Of a DNA stretch of 64,000 nucleotides, positions 12,752 through 25,600 are shown piece after piece. The notes under the pieces were generated by a model. The model saw only the letters and a list, made by a program, of their open reading frames with translations, had not been told where the DNA came from and searched no databases. Within the stretch, counting starts at the first letter, position 1; every line of letters begins with the position of its first letter. Origin of the DNA: Azadirachta indica (Eukaryota > Streptophyta > Magnoliopsida > Sapindales > Meliaceae); contig CM040447.1 of NCBI GenBank assembly GCA_022749755.1, forward strand, positions 14,545,087 through 14,609,086, in the 5' to 3' direction. The position numbers and the translations under genes were made by a program.

Positions 12752-15220
12752 CATGCATAAAATAAATTAAAAGATAAAATAAATCTTTGATAATTATTAG
12801 CGAAGACCGATTATATATGGTTAATTTGATAAGGCAGATCAGATACGAGTCATCTTTATATACCTTGGAAAAGTGGAAAACCAGACCCCCAAAATAGCGG
12901 GTCCCACCAAATCCAACGAGCCACATAACATCATGATTAATGAGCATGTTTGTAACAATCAATGTCTCTGTGTTTTGTGTGTCTGTGAGGCTGGCGGTGA
13001 ACCTTTTAATTTTTATTATTTTGTTTTGTTATGTTACATATTATAGGAGATGATTAAGCAAATCCCAGAGTTCCATTAAAAAGAGTATAAATAGATCCTC
13101 ATTAATTACTCGAATTTATAGGCATGAGGGCAAACCCCAATCTCTTCCACTCATCTAAAAAGAGCGTGTAAACCAGCCAGAACATCGGTTGAATGGAAGT
13201 AATGATCACGCAAAACGGGTTCGCGTGAAGAGGGGATAAATTCTGCATGTGTAATCGTAAATGTAAGACCTATAGTAGCGTGTCGTGTTGTCTTGGGCTA
13301 ATCGTAGTTTGTTGTTGTTGGTGGTTTACAAAGTGAATAAATAGAGAAGAGCATCTTTTGGAAAGCGGTGGGTGGTCGTCCCGTTTGTCGAACTATGAAA
13401 CTCACCAATCTCTAGACGATCTGATTCTCTTTCTCACCATTTTCTCTCTCTTCATGTTTTTTTGAATCTTTTGATCAAATGGGGTCGATATTCCAGAGGA
13501 GTTTGTTTGTTCGGGTTCGGGCTATATCATCAATGTGGGGTTCAAGTACTTTTTACATCTCTTCGTTTTTATTTTAATTTTATACATTATTACCACATTA
13601 GTCCTCGTAACCTGTAAATATACTAATTAAGTTCTTATATTCATTATTTAATTAAATTCATCCTTACACATTACACAAGTATAAGTACAACCCAACAACA
13701 AGACAACAACTAATCCGTCTATAACAATAACGTTATAATTAAATGAATTAAGTATTTGTTTATTTTGCTGATTCAATAAAAGGATATATTAATGGGTAAA
13801 AGAATGAAAACTTGTTATCTACTTCGAGACAATTGGTGTAGATTTGTGGATCCACTTGTAAGTTCTACAAATTAGAAGGACCAATTTGATAGTTTTCTCT
13901 TACCTTATTTTTTTATGTTTTGTCATTGGTATTTTTTTTTTTAATTTTTTGACCTTTTTCTTTATTCAGTTTCCATCTTTGACTCGATCAAGATCTCACA
14001 TACACACACATTAGGCCAAGCAAGCAAGCGAACAGACGATGATGTTGCTTTGATGATTGCAGAGTATCTCATTTCGGGATACTTTTATAATCTCTCTTTA
14101 GCTTTATTTTTGGTCTCTCTGATCAAAATCTCCGCGATCTTCTATTAGTTTACTGTTACTATTACTACTACACACCAAAAAACTTTTTTGAATAGTGGGT
14201 TTTTTTGGATTCGGAACTAGAGGTTATTATCATTACTAAATTGGCTTTGTTTGCTTCACGTGATTTCAGGGTACGGATACTAGTCACTGGTATTTTACTG
14301 ATTCATAATACTGCAGTAATACTGTTTACTGCATTGAAACTGTTTGTTTGAATTACCTAGCCTCATATATTTTTAGTAAATATTCATGAATTGGACTGCC
14401 TATAACGGCCAAAGAAGTGAGTGGACATGCTCCTTCTTCTATCTATACAGTAATCGGTAATGTAGTGGTCAGTACCACTGTTCTACTGTTGAATGCCATG
14501 CAGTGTATATACAGTAACATGATTAGGATAACATTCATAGAAAGCCAAAACCAAGCGCTACCTGCTCAGACTGTCACAATTTTACCACTTGAAAACGAGA
14601 GCAGTCGGAACTTTTTTAAGCATAATTTAGCTATATTTAACAAGATATATTATTGTTTATCATTTTTTTTAAATAAAAAAAATTAATTTGAAAGCTTGAA
14701 GACTAAGGCATCAGAGGGAATGTGGCACGGTGATAGAAGGGAGCGTGGAGCGGAAAGTGATGGATATAGCGCGTGGAAGAAGAGAAGAGAACTATTCCAT
14801 TTTCCTTGGGAGGCTGGCAGTGACAGAGCAGAGGAGGATACGGACAGAGGTTTTGATGTATTGGGTTTGAGTTTGAGATGAGATTAATACTTAATAGGAA
14901 TAGTAGAGAGCGAGAGTCCTCGTGATCGGAGAAGGCAGATCCATGGAAGACTGTTCCCGTTAGTCACGTGGGTTCTTTTGACTCTCCAATGACCACACCA
15001 ACTCAACCCAACCCAACCCAACCCAACCCAACCCAACGCCCCCTCGCTTTGTTAGGAGCGCCCCTTTCTCTGCCGGCCTCTCTCCCTTACCCTCCCAAAC
15101 ATTATACCCAATAACGCAAATACTCTCTAAAACTCTATTTCTCAATATTATATGCAATTTCGTTAAAATTCAAGGGTGCTGTGGCGAATTAAAATATTTA
15201 ACCTACTGTGACTCTCGTGG
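12750..15220. other. Intergenic, 5' distal region of HAN gene
   Basis: No supported gene. The DNA includes pyrimidine-rich stretches (13420-13460, 13910-13990) and a (CCCAA)n tract at 15003-15037. An 89-aa open frame at 14417-14686 and a 61-aa frame at 14696-14881 lack motifs and are AT-rich or low complexity. The region may carry regulatory DNA for the developmental GATA gene downstream, but nothing specific can be read. Confidence 0.55.
15003..15037. repeat. (CCCAA)n tandem repeat
   Basis: About seven copies of CCCAA are seen directly. This differs from the plant telomere unit CCCTAAA. A related GGGTT array occurs on the plus strand near 36562-36582. Confidence 0.9.
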
Positions 15221-15422
15221 CTATAAATTGGTGTGCAGATGAGCAGCAAACTCAATCGTTAAAAGAAGTAAAGCAGTACAAGTAACAGCAATAGTTGCAT
15301 AGATTGATAGTTGTAATTGTGGTAGTAAGTAATAGTGGTAGAGCAGAGGCTTTTAAGCGCACACAGTTGAAATGTACACTTGCCAATACCCTACCACTAA
15401 GAGCACTGACTCACTCACTTAC

Positions 15423-15464
<42 letters not shown>

Positions 15465-16050
15465 ATATAATACATATATATATATATATATACACTTTCA
15501 TATGTCTCTCTCTGTCTATAACATGCAATCGGGGTCCATCTCTGTCTCTGCGTCTTTATATCTCTCTTACTAAATACGTATGCATATCCCTTCGTTTGCA
15601 TTTCACGACAACGTGGACTGCAGGTGCTGACTGGTATTTCGCCATTTTATTAGCTTATAAAGCTACCCGACAACAAACTCTCTTCAGCCCCTCTCCTACC
15701 GTTCACCCCTCCAGCTCTCTCTTCTTAGTTCTTATTTCAAACGCTATATTATTACATTTCGCTCTCAGTTTACTATTTCGCTCGTACTCTATGCTTCATC
15801 TCTTTAGCTATAAACACACCCATCACTCTCTTTTTTCATTGCAGAGATTGCTCTCTTTTCTTATTTTCTCTTGCTTTTGCAAACCATCCCTCCTTCTTCT
15901 TCCTCGACTCCTATTCTTGCCTGGCTTTGTTTGTTTCATTCGTTTGAATCAACCCGTTTGATATTTTGTCTCATAGTTTTGAATTGGAGGAAATAAAGGG
16001 AGAGGGCAGAGACTGCGTTCATCAACAGAAAAAGAGAAAGAAATCAAGAA
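15221..16050 (+). promoter_or_regulatory. Putative promoter and CT-rich leader of the HAN-type GATA gene
   Basis: Candidate TATA elements are CTATAAATTG (15220-15229), CTTATAAAG (about 15654-15662) and GCTATAAACACA (about 15807-15818). A (CT)n tract at 15427-15463 and an adjacent (AT)n tract lie between them, and the last 250 bases before the ATG are strongly pyrimidine-rich, as in many plant 5' leaders. Which TATA is used cannot be told, so the leader could be about 200 to 800 nt. Confidence 0.4.
15427..15463. repeat. (CT)n microsatellite
   Basis: A pure CT dinucleotide repeat of about 18 units is seen directly, followed shortly by an (AT)n tract at 15474-15491. Confidence 0.95.
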
Positions 16051-16975
16051 ATGATGCATAAGTGCAGTAGCTCTCAAGGAAACATGGTGGGACCATGTTC
16101 ATGCGGTCTGTTTCATAGCCAAAGCAATTCCTTTTCCATGCTATTTTCTATGCCTAACCACAAATCTTTCGATGAAACAGACATGTATTCTTTCATGTCT
16201 CCTTCTCCTTCTTCTTCTGTTGATTGTACTCTCTCTTTGGGAACCCCGTCCACTCGTTTGTCCGAAGACGATGAGAAGCGGATCCGCCATGATCAAAGAC
16301 GCTCAGGTTCTTGCGTGACAAACTTCTGTTGGGATTTTTTGCAGACCAAAAATTCACCTTATGCGCCGCAAAATCATAAGACCAGCCGTGGAAGCAATAG
16401 TAATACCATAAGTAACAACTCTACCAATGATCCCCTCCTCGCCCGTCGCTGTGCTAACTGTGACACCACTTCTACACCGCTTTGGAGGAATGGACCTCGA
16501 GGCCCAAAGGTAATAACTAATATCTCCAATCAACTTCTCTGACAAGCAAGAAATACATCGTACAGATACCTTAAGCCAAACACAATTCTACTTCTAGTAT
16601 ATGCTTGCCTTGTTTGTTTGTTTTTCCTATGATTTTTTGTTTTATACCTAATTATGGATATTTGATACATTGCAGTCGCTCTGCAATGCTTGTGGAATTC
16701 GGTTCAAGAAGGAAGAGAGAAGAGCGACAGCAGCAAATGCAAATGCAAACGGTGGAAACGCATCAGGAGTAGCAGAACAGCATCATGGTTACTACAACAA
16801 TTCATGGGTTCACCAGACGCAGACACAAAAATTGCCTTGTTTTTCTCCAGCAGGTAACGAATTCAGGTTCATCGAAGACAGTGATCAAACTTCGGATAAT
16901 ACGGGCATTCCTTTCCTTTCTTGGAGACTCAATGTCGCAGACAGGCCTGGCCTTGTCCATGACTTTACAAGATGA
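16051..16975 (+). CDS. HAN: HANABA TARANU-type GATA transcription factor, 2 exons
   Basis: A B-class GATA zinc-finger regulator. HAN proteins control boundaries between meristem and organ primordia and embryo patterning. Exons 16051-16509 and 16676-16975 give 252 aa. The intron (GTAATA...TTGCAG) splits the zinc finger after GPRGPK, the conserved site for this subgroup. The finger is C134-x2-C137-x18-C156-x2-C159, with the core TPLWRNGPRGPK/SLCNACGIRFKKEER. The N-terminal HAN-type block (CSCGLFHSQSNSFSMLFSMP) and VDCTLSLGTPSTR are present, and the C-terminus LSWRLNVADRPGLVHDFTR is the HAN signature. It is shorter than Arabidopsis HAN (about 295 aa) because the low-complexity linkers are shorter. 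GATA19-like paralogues are the alternative identity. A second ATG follows directly at 16054. Confidence 0.95.
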
Positions 16976-18607
16976 AAAAAGAACGAAACGATCAAGATCA
17001 TGATCATGATCATCAACTGACTGTATCTGTAACGTGTATCACTATGATGAGGTTGAAGATGTTTGTGATGGTGATGGTTATGGTCCCCCGTCTCGCCTCG
17101 TTTAGACTCGTCAAATTCTTTATCTTTATTTTGTTTGTTTCCCTTTTTTTTTTTTTAATTTCAAATTTTCCTCCGTCGTACATAGATGGAGTGAAAATGG
17201 GATAGTTCTATGTTCTTAGTTGCTTTCTTTTTTAAGTTCTTTAGCTTTTCTCTTTGAGTTCGCTTTCTCATCACTTGATCATGGAGATGATCATGATGAT
17301 GGACAACAATGGTGAGAAGAGTGCACAGCCTTTTAGCCTGTTGATGATATTATAATATGTTGATGTAGAACGTCTGCTAGTGTAGCTTAAGTACGATTAT
17401 AGTATTACTATTACATGAACTGAAGTTTCTATTAATTGTTGAGAGTACCACTGTAACTAGTGATGTATTTGCTATATGTTATAGCTCCTTTCTGTGTTTT
17501 ACTGAATTTCATAAACTGAGAGAGTAGTTGCATTGGATATGATACATTCTGTTGATAAATCTGATAGTCCAATCAAAACCATGTCCGTCAACGTCTTTTT
17601 CTCTGAGCCGGAGGACACTGTTGTGGCTCAGACAACAGTCCATGAACTTGTTCTGTTTGATTCTCTGTTTCGAAGAAAAAATCTAACCCCGTCCAATCGG
17701 CCTCATTCAGCACAACTCTTCTCTTGATATGAATGACATCAATTATCATTTTGTACTTTCTAAAATATTTTGATCGAACCTGTTTCCGTAGAGCAGATTA
17801 AAATTTTGAACTCATTCTCTCTAAATTCTGCGGCGACTGGTGAAAATTGTTGGTGATTTAACTGATGTGATTAGTGAATTTTGTGATCTACTAGTTGTCA
17901 CCGTGTCAAGAAAGGAGACATGCTGTTGAGACCAGAAGCGTTAATTTCGAGTACTGAGTAATAAAGGCACAGTAGTTAGAGTTACAGAACTGTTTGTCAG
18001 CTGACAGAATTACTGTCAAGTGGGTTTAAAACGATGCTTAGACTAGAAGGAGGGTGCATACTTTCTATTCAAATTGGCGGAGAAAAAAGTTTCTGGACTT
18101 TCCAGGATGCAATTGGCCAAATTCACAACTTGGATTAGATTAATTTATTCGCTCCAAGTAGAAGCAGAATCGTTAGCTGTAGAACAGCCATTGGAACAAC
18201 TCTCTTAAATTCTAATTCCAATTCCCATTCAAGTTTTTTTAAGTTTTTTTATTTTTTTTCTTCAAATGATTAGAATGTTTTTGACTTTGTGTCATGTTGT
18301 TTATGAGTCATTGAACTCATGAATCAAGGGATGGAATTATCTTCACACAGAACCAAAAAAATTTTAAAATAAAAATTAAAGGAGGTTCTCTCTATTCGTT
18401 TATCCCTCGAGAAAAATATAGAGTCATGAACGACCAAAGCTCGTATATATTTATTTCTTTATTAAGAAAAGAAAGGAGGCCATGTATGCATGTTCCCACA
18501 CTGGCTCTCTGCCACTGGTGTCATGAATTTGAATTTTCCCCTTTCTCATAGGCGTATTAAATGTCATGTAAAAATGCTTTCTTGAATTTTTCTTAACTGG
18601 ATTGTTA

Positions 18608-18657
<50 letters not shown>

Positions 18658-19769
18658 GGCGAGCTATAATTGGGTATTTAAGTCTTTTGGGCCTAGCATT
18701 GATTCTCTGCGGCACCATGCACAAAAGTCCAGTTGGGTTCCACAAAGCAAATGGGTCAGACCCTTAAGAGTTAAGACACCACCGTGTTCAAACACTTCCA
18801 GCAAATTTTTGAGAGGAAACCTATATCTTTTGCGTTGGTGATCAACTTATTTTCACCTCCTGTTGTTGATGTAACATTTTATCTCAAGTCAAATAATAAT
18901 TATAACCACGAAATCTTTTCTTGTTAATTTGAATTTAATCAGAAGCCCTCAGATGCATGGAACATAAATTAGGAGTAGATTTTCAGCAATATACTCTAGA
19001 GCACTACCCTCGGTTTTTATGTACGCAAAAAAGAACAGGGGAGTCTTTTAAAGTTCAGGCAAGTCGTTGAAGAAAAATGTACTTTAAAATTAGACAAGAG
19101 ATTATTTAAATGAGGATATATTTAATTGCACGGGGCCTGCGGCTGCCTCTGACTTTGCAAAGGAAATGAACAAATCTGCTGGAAGGAAGTCACAAATTAA
19201 GGCCCACGCCTTGTTTGTATGGTCCCCTTGGTCAAGTCAAGCCTTTTCTTTGATAAAAATTAAACACGAACGTCAAATTGATTTATTTTACCAAAGAAAT
19301 TGTCAAATTTATTGATTGAGTGATTTGTTGTTATTCGTCATCAAACAGGCCGACATGCAGTGAAAAGTAGGCGGTGCAGTTGATCGAAATCAACAACCTT
19401 GTACATCAAATCCTATAAACTATTTCAGAGTTATATGAGTAAACATATCTATGCTAAATAGTTAAACAAATCTAACCACAAAATATTAGCAAAAGATATT
19501 AAAGATTGCGTGCAAGATTTATAAAATTTTATCATCATATTACACTCGTCAGACCAAAAAGCTCGGATATTGCGGGTCTTATTCATATGTGCTGGCTATC
19601 AATTTACCTTAAATAATTCAAGGATTCAAGATAAAGTTATCCGCCCACATATAGAAATGTAACAAATGTTGTATTCAGAATTTCAAGTCTAATGAAAGAC
19701 CTCACGGCAGATAACAACCCGGCACCAAACCTGCCTTTCCTTCTTGTTTTTAAATCCTTCTCCCTCTCT
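16976..19769. other. HAN 3' flank and intergenic region
   Basis: The first few hundred bases are probably HAN 3' UTR, containing repeated GATCATGATCATG motifs around 16991-17012 and 17277-17300. The rest holds no supported gene, only an (AT)n microsatellite near 18615-18656 and poly-T tracts. The 64-aa frame at 17533-17727 has no recognisable domain. Confidence 0.55.
18615..18656. repeat. (AT)n microsatellite
   Basis: About 20 units of the AT dinucleotide are seen directly. Confidence 0.95.
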
Positions 19770-19852
19770 GTATATAGTATCAGAGTCAGTTGTTCACTTT
19801 GTCAAGGGGAGAAGGGAAAAAAAAAAAAAAAGAAAAGAAGTGAATTGCAGGA
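19770..19852 (+). promoter_or_regulatory. Putative core promoter of the alpha/beta hydrolase gene
   Basis: TGTATATAGTATC at about 19769-19781 is a good TATA box roughly 80 bases upstream of the ATG, and a poly-A tract lies in the presumed short leader. No upstream ATG was noted between the TATA box and the start codon at 19853. Confidence 0.45.
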
Positions 19853-22280
19853 ATGGTGAACCTTGTTGCAGCACAGAAGCCATTGTTGCATGGACTTATG
19901 AAGATGGCTGGAGTGCAACCGTATGCACTAGAGATCGAGCCGGGCACAGTTATGAACTTCTGGGTTCCACGTGAAACCATCAAGAAATCCAAAAAAGGTG
20001 AAAAAGTCAGTAAAGAGTTGGACAAACCAAGCAAACCAGTTGTTGTTCTTGTTCATGGCTTTGCCGCTGAAGGTATTGTCACTTGGCAATTCCAAGTTGG
20101 TGCCTTAACCAAAAAATACTCCGTTTACATCCCTGACCTTCTGTTCTTTGGCGGCTCCATCACTGACAAAACGGAGCGTTCACCAACTTTCCAGGCAGAT
20201 TGTTTGGCTAAAGGTTTAGCAAAACTTGGGGTGGATAAGTGTATTCTTGTGGGCTTTAGTTACGGTGGGATGGTTTCTTTTAAGTTGGCTGAGCTGTATC
20301 CGAACATGGTTCAAGCCATGGTGGTGTCTGGCTCGATCCTGGCTATGACTGACTCGATCAGTGAAGCCGCGTTAGGCAGGCTTGGGTTCTCTTCTTCTTC
20401 GGAGTTACTGTTGCCTAATTCTGTCAAGGAATTGAAAGCACTTCTATCTGTTGCTACTCACAGGAAGCTCTGGTTCCCGAATCGGCTTCACAAAGACTAT
20501 CTCGAGGTATGCATTTTTTCCAATTTAAATTTTACCGTTAATTTCTTTGTATGTTTTTTTATACATTTTAATGCTAAAGAAAAACCGATTGCTCTTTGCA
20601 TGAGTTTATAGTCACATGGTTTTCATGGTATTAATCACGATAACATGAGTTTATATTCACTAGTTAGGTAGAACTTGCAACAGTTGCACTGAGTTTGGAA
20701 TTCTTATATATCGAAAGTTCATATTAAAGCTTTAATTTGGCAGAAAATTTCATCCAGCTATTCACTGTTAGTTCACAAAATTTGACATGCTTATCCCAAT
20801 AACACTTCTGTTTTAAAAAATATATGTGAAGAATGTATTGAAATTAATATACTTGGTGGAAATGAATTTAAATCATACAAGTATATCATTAATTTGGCAA
20901 CCAATATCTATAGAATATTATTGTTGGTAAATAATACCGCACTTGATCATTCCCCAAATACCAATACCCTTTTTTAAGTGTATAATAATCAACCTATATC
21001 TTTTTCTTTAAGGTAGTTTTCAATTAGAAATAGGATAAGATTCAGATGCGAAGAAGAAGAAAATGAAATCTCAAAGGAGGGTGCCGGCAACATGTTACTT
21101 AATTGGTGTTCGTGATGAGAACAGGATCCAGTTGCAGGCAAGACACCATAAATGGTTTTGGTTCAACTAACCTACCTAATAACTTCATAAATACAGTCCC
21201 CGAATGAATGAATGCTGCGGAAAACGACATGCCTCACCCAAATTATACACCGTTAGATGGATGCCGCAATCTAAAACGGGAAAATCAACGGTCGTCAGAG
21301 GACTTGTCAGAAATGACGACCTCCCAATGGCATGGTCAAAGACTGCAAGATGTCCAAAGAGCCACACATGGGCTTGGGGGCCCAGGTCCTGCAAATTATT
21401 TAATATGAATATTTGCATATTTATATTTTGAGTCTATTAAAAATATTTTTTTAGATTTTGGACTCCGTAAGCTTTCAACTTTGACATTTTGCCCCTACCT
21501 CAGTATCAACCCCAGCTGGGCTCATAACTCTCATCCAAATTGAACCTTTTTAGGGTAAACTTTGAATGTATTTTTTTATTATTTTAAATAAAGGTATATG
21601 TATGCCGAAATTTTTAGGACTAATTTCTACTGAGAGTTCAATGGTAGTTGTTTCATTAAAACGATCGGAACTAAGGGTATCAGGAGGATAGACCAAAATT
21701 ATATTTGTGGGTTACAATTAAATTACAGGTGATGTTCACAAACAGGAAGGAGAGAGCTGAACTTCTGGAGGCTTTGGTTGTCAGCAACAAGGATCCCACC
21801 ATCCCTAATTTTCCGCAGGTATTTCAATTTGCTCCTCTTCTCTCTTCACATATTTATAGTGTTAGTTCTTCGCAAAATGACATGCGATGATGCAATTTCT
21901 CGACCAAAATTGCAGAGGATACATCTGTTGTGGGGTGAAAATGATCTAATATTCAATGTGGAGCACGCCCACAACATGAAAGAGTACGTGAAAATTCAAC
22001 CCTACTTTATTACATAAAGAGCACTAATAAGCGATCTAATCCATACAACCAATCTGAACAGAAGGTAGACAATAGTCACAAAAGCAAGGGATTTATCAAA
22101 CTCTAAGATTAACATATGGCTTGATTTGATTTCAGGCAACTAGGAGGCAATACAACATTTCAGGGCATAAAGAAGGGAGGTCACTTGGTTCACCTGGAGC
22201 GGCCCTGTGTTTACAACAGGTGTCTCAAGCACTTCCTTGCTTCTCTGCATGCAGATGAACCCCGAAACAACAGTTTATGA
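19853..22280 (+). CDS. Alpha/beta-fold hydrolase, 4 exons
   Basis: A predicted soluble serine hydrolase of the plant alpha/beta-hydrolase superfamily, resembling proteins annotated as monoacylglycerol lipase-like. The substrate cannot be read from sequence. Exons are 19853-20506, 21729-21818, 21916-21983 and 22136-22280, giving 318 aa. The oxyanion-side HGF motif is at residues 68-70 and the nucleophile elbow GFSYGG has Ser136. The acid is probably Asp258 in LLWGENDLIF and the base His287 in KKGGHLVHLERP, so the triad appears intact. No signal peptide or membrane anchor is evident. The ATG chosen is the first after the TATA box and matches the usual N-terminus (MVNLVAAQKPLLHGLMK). Its 3' end converges on the sugar transporter gene, with 332 bp between stop codons. 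Confidence 0.9.
20507..21728 (+). other. Long first intron of the hydrolase gene
   Basis: This 1222-bp intron has a GTATGC donor and a TTACAG acceptor. It is AT-rich except for a more GC-balanced patch around 21040-21400 carrying short overlapping frames. I see no protein motif in that patch; it may be an old insertion. Confidence 0.6.
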
Positions 22281-22612
22281 AGAAACTCAAAACTTGTGTC
22301 CTTAATCCCATATTCGTTATCTGGATTATGCACTCACTGCTCAAAGTTGTGAAGTAGAATGAATAATTCTTTTTTCCTGAAAATTGGAGATAATTGTTTA
22401 CTATTACATGAATTTTTGAGAAAAATCTCTCTGCTTCTTTTTTTCCTTTTCAACAACTGAAATAGACAAAGCCCGTAAATTATACAATGAATTATGGAAG
22501 CAATTTGCACAAATACATACACTGGGAGGCATATATATTGACACATACTATGAAAGAAATAAGAAAAATACATGGGGAGAAACCGTTTATTGCGGGTGCA
22601 CAGCAAACTGTT

Positions 22613-25600
22613 TTATCTGAAGGAAAACTGAATTTCTTCAAGACTTCTTCCTTTTGTCTCAGGTACCCAAAGAGATACAAAAGCAACGGTAAAAGCACTC
22701 ACTATCCCATAAATCAAGAAAGTTCCTGTTTTCAATGAAACATACAACATCCATCAAAAATTAAATATTTACCCATCCATGTAAGAGACAGATAACACTC
22801 TCAAAAGTGTTGCTCAGTGGTTTACACTAAATTTCAGTTAGATGGGGAGGAGAATTGTAAAATAAGCAGTCAACTCCCTTAAACCCGTTTTTAAGTATCT
22901 AACTGAATTTGATAGATGTCTTATTTATCATTAAAAATCTGTCATGGATATTGGTTAGTTTACTAATATTATCAATTTCAAGCTAATTAATTTTTCACTT
23001 TTTCCTCTTTTTTCTTTTCTCTCTATCTCCTCCTTTAATGTTGCCTACAACTATTACAGGTAAAAGCAACCACTTTGACCATTGCTGCCAAGTGCCAACA
23101 CCACCTTCACCAGACTCCTCACCTTAAAACAGACCACAACAAAATATGAGAACCAAGCCTTTCCTTCCTACGTATTCTCCCCACCGTGAATTCACTGCTG
23201 AACATCCACTACGGCCAGAATTAGTATCACCTCCAGAAAAAAACTCTATGGCCATTTAAGCATTCTTCTTGTGTTCATGCCATTGGAATTTGAGGTTTAA
23301 GAGGTTGGCTAAAGGGCTAACATCTGTTCAAATTTCAAGATAGGTTGACGAGAAAGGGGGCTAGAGAGGAAAAGAGAAAATGAGAGAATTTTGCAGATGT
23401 TGAGAGGGAGATAAATCAACCCATTACCTGGTCATGGTCATGCAAACATAACTGAAGTAAATTCTCAACTAAAAGCAACCAGTGAAAACAGCCATTCAGG
23501 AGACGCTGGAAAAATGTTTGGCAAAATGCCTTGTCAAGATGAGTCTTTCGACGAATTAATAGCTAACTATGTCAATGCCATGGACTCACCAACGCTTTGC
23601 CATATTTTCAAGAATGCGGGTTGAGCCTGAAATTAGCTTTGCACTCAATTTGAATGTTTATTCCAGAGAATCATCATATCTCTATACTGTTAATTTTTGT
23701 TGGTAGTGCTCTTTTACATATATACGTGAAAATTGAAAAACTGACATAGGCTGTAGAGAGATGTAAGGGAATTAACTGAGAAAGGGTGTTGGATCAGGTG
23801 AAATTGATTAATTTATTATTTTCTTAAATTACTGGTGTATGCATTGTGAGTCAGGATTAAGTCTGACAGGGTATCCATTTCAACTGAGTTAAATTTTTTA
23901 AGTTAATCGTTCTTTTAAAAAAAAATTTCAAGTTAATTATTTTTAAGCATTTTCGAGGTTTAAGGTTTGCAAACAAGGATCAGAGATTTAGATTTGTCTT
24001 CACACGCAATGAGGATTACGCTATTAATTTTTTCTGGCTACTCTTTATTTGCAATTGTATGAATCCAAAAAGTGTTCGATTAATTAAAGATGTTACTATA
24101 ATTTTATTAGTTTGTTCTTTATTCTTTTTCTAATTTTTTTTGCTAAGTTTATCCCAAAGCTGCCTCCACAGCCAATGGCTGGGTGGTAAAGTGCCCACGC
24201 GCTCAAGTTGAGGGCATAGGTTCAAGCCCTCCATTCTCACTAATTATGTAGGTTTTCTTCCCCCTGATGTTGTGTGAGTCATATCCCTCCCAAAAGGAGT
24301 TATAATGAGGTAGATTTTCAGGATAAGCTCTAGAGCGTTTATCTAAACTCCCAATTTTCTTCAATATAATAATAGCTCTAATAGCTCAAAAATAAAGCAA
24401 TTTGGGTAAATCACAATTGGAGTTGCAGAGTCTCAATGTCTTTCATTTGACCTAGAGTGGACTTTTACAATTTTGGTGGTAAATTACTCAACACTTTTCA
24501 TTCTGTCCGGTGAGGGCAGCAGATTGCTGTTAAGAGGTGAGGTAGGTGTCTATTTGTACCGTCATTGTTTCCGTTCAACTAAAATTTTTCCGTTCAACAT
24601 ATAGAAATAGAGAGGGAACGAGAACTACCTCCAGTGCTCCAACTTAGAAGTAAATTTGCAGTCATTGTGATAACCCATGATACCAGCCAGTTTGCCAATG
24701 TTGCAATGCTGCCAGCAAGGCCCTTGATGTTTACTGGAAGAATCTGAAATTGGCAAATTTGAAAAATGAGGACCTCAAATTAGCCCTCCTTAATTTAATG
24801 TTGCAAAAGCAAAAACAAAAGCAGAAGACTTCAAAACATGGTCCAAGAAAACAACTTCTAGGCCCCAGTCAAGTTCATTTTAGTGTAAAAAATTTCAAAA
24901 ACTTGATTTTTTGAAATATTAATTTGAAAAAGAAATAACATAATTTAACGTGGAGAAAACCCATGAACATGATTTAATAGCCATTACCAAGTAAACATAT
25001 TAACACATAATTAGGATAGCTAAATTGTAGCCTTTTCTGTGGCAAATCCATGTTTTATCCCCCTATGAATCTTGAAGTTATTCCATGTCAGTTTTTCAGT
25101 TTCCTTATACCTATTAAGAAAGAAATAATTTTATTGAAAAGTAATAATTCTAGCTCTGTACTAAGCAGGTGTACACCCCAATAGCAACAATGTAGTGAAC
25201 AGGAGAATTACGGAAAGAGTTTCAAACTTTTAATCTTTTCTAATGCTAACAGCTACTGCCGCATGCTTAGACTGATCAAGGTCAGACAACCATCAAAACA
25301 ACCAGCAGGATAACTATTCACCACCATCATCCAATTGTTCAGCAGAATAAACTTTGTGCCCCAGAAATACACACAATATATAAATCTTATGCCCGAAAAT
25401 GTGAGAAGTTATTATGCAGTCAAATTTTGCATACCTCAGACATTATAACCCAAGGAATAGCTCCAACTCCCAGAGAGAAGGAAATCACTAAAGCCTGGAT
25501 AAGATATATATATATATATATATACATACAGTTGGTCAAACTGACTAAGAAATGCTTAGAAAATGAACATTATTAGCGAAAAAGTATAGAAGAAACCATA

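Noticed and set aside
12585..12962. 125-aa minus-strand frame with a poly-glycine stretch
   Set aside because: The glycine tract is just the 52-base C run translated. The rest has no domain, and the frame exists only because C runs lack stop codons.
15003..15037. Interstitial telomere repeat
   Set aside because: The unit is CCCAA, not the plant telomeric CCCTAAA.
15596..15961. 121-aa plus-strand frame upstream of HAN
   Set aside because: It does not begin with ATG and is low-complexity Ser/Leu/Phe from the CT-rich leader, so it is not a credible uORF.
23040..23640. Possible exons or pseudogene in the last ERDL6 intron
   Set aside because: A short frame around 23500-23620 reads like protein, but I could not match it to a family or link it to splice sites, so it is treated as intron sequence.
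24176..24229. True tRNA gene
   Set aside because: Boxes A and B are present, but no acceptor stem pairs around them and the sequence continues into a SINE-like body and AT-rich tail.
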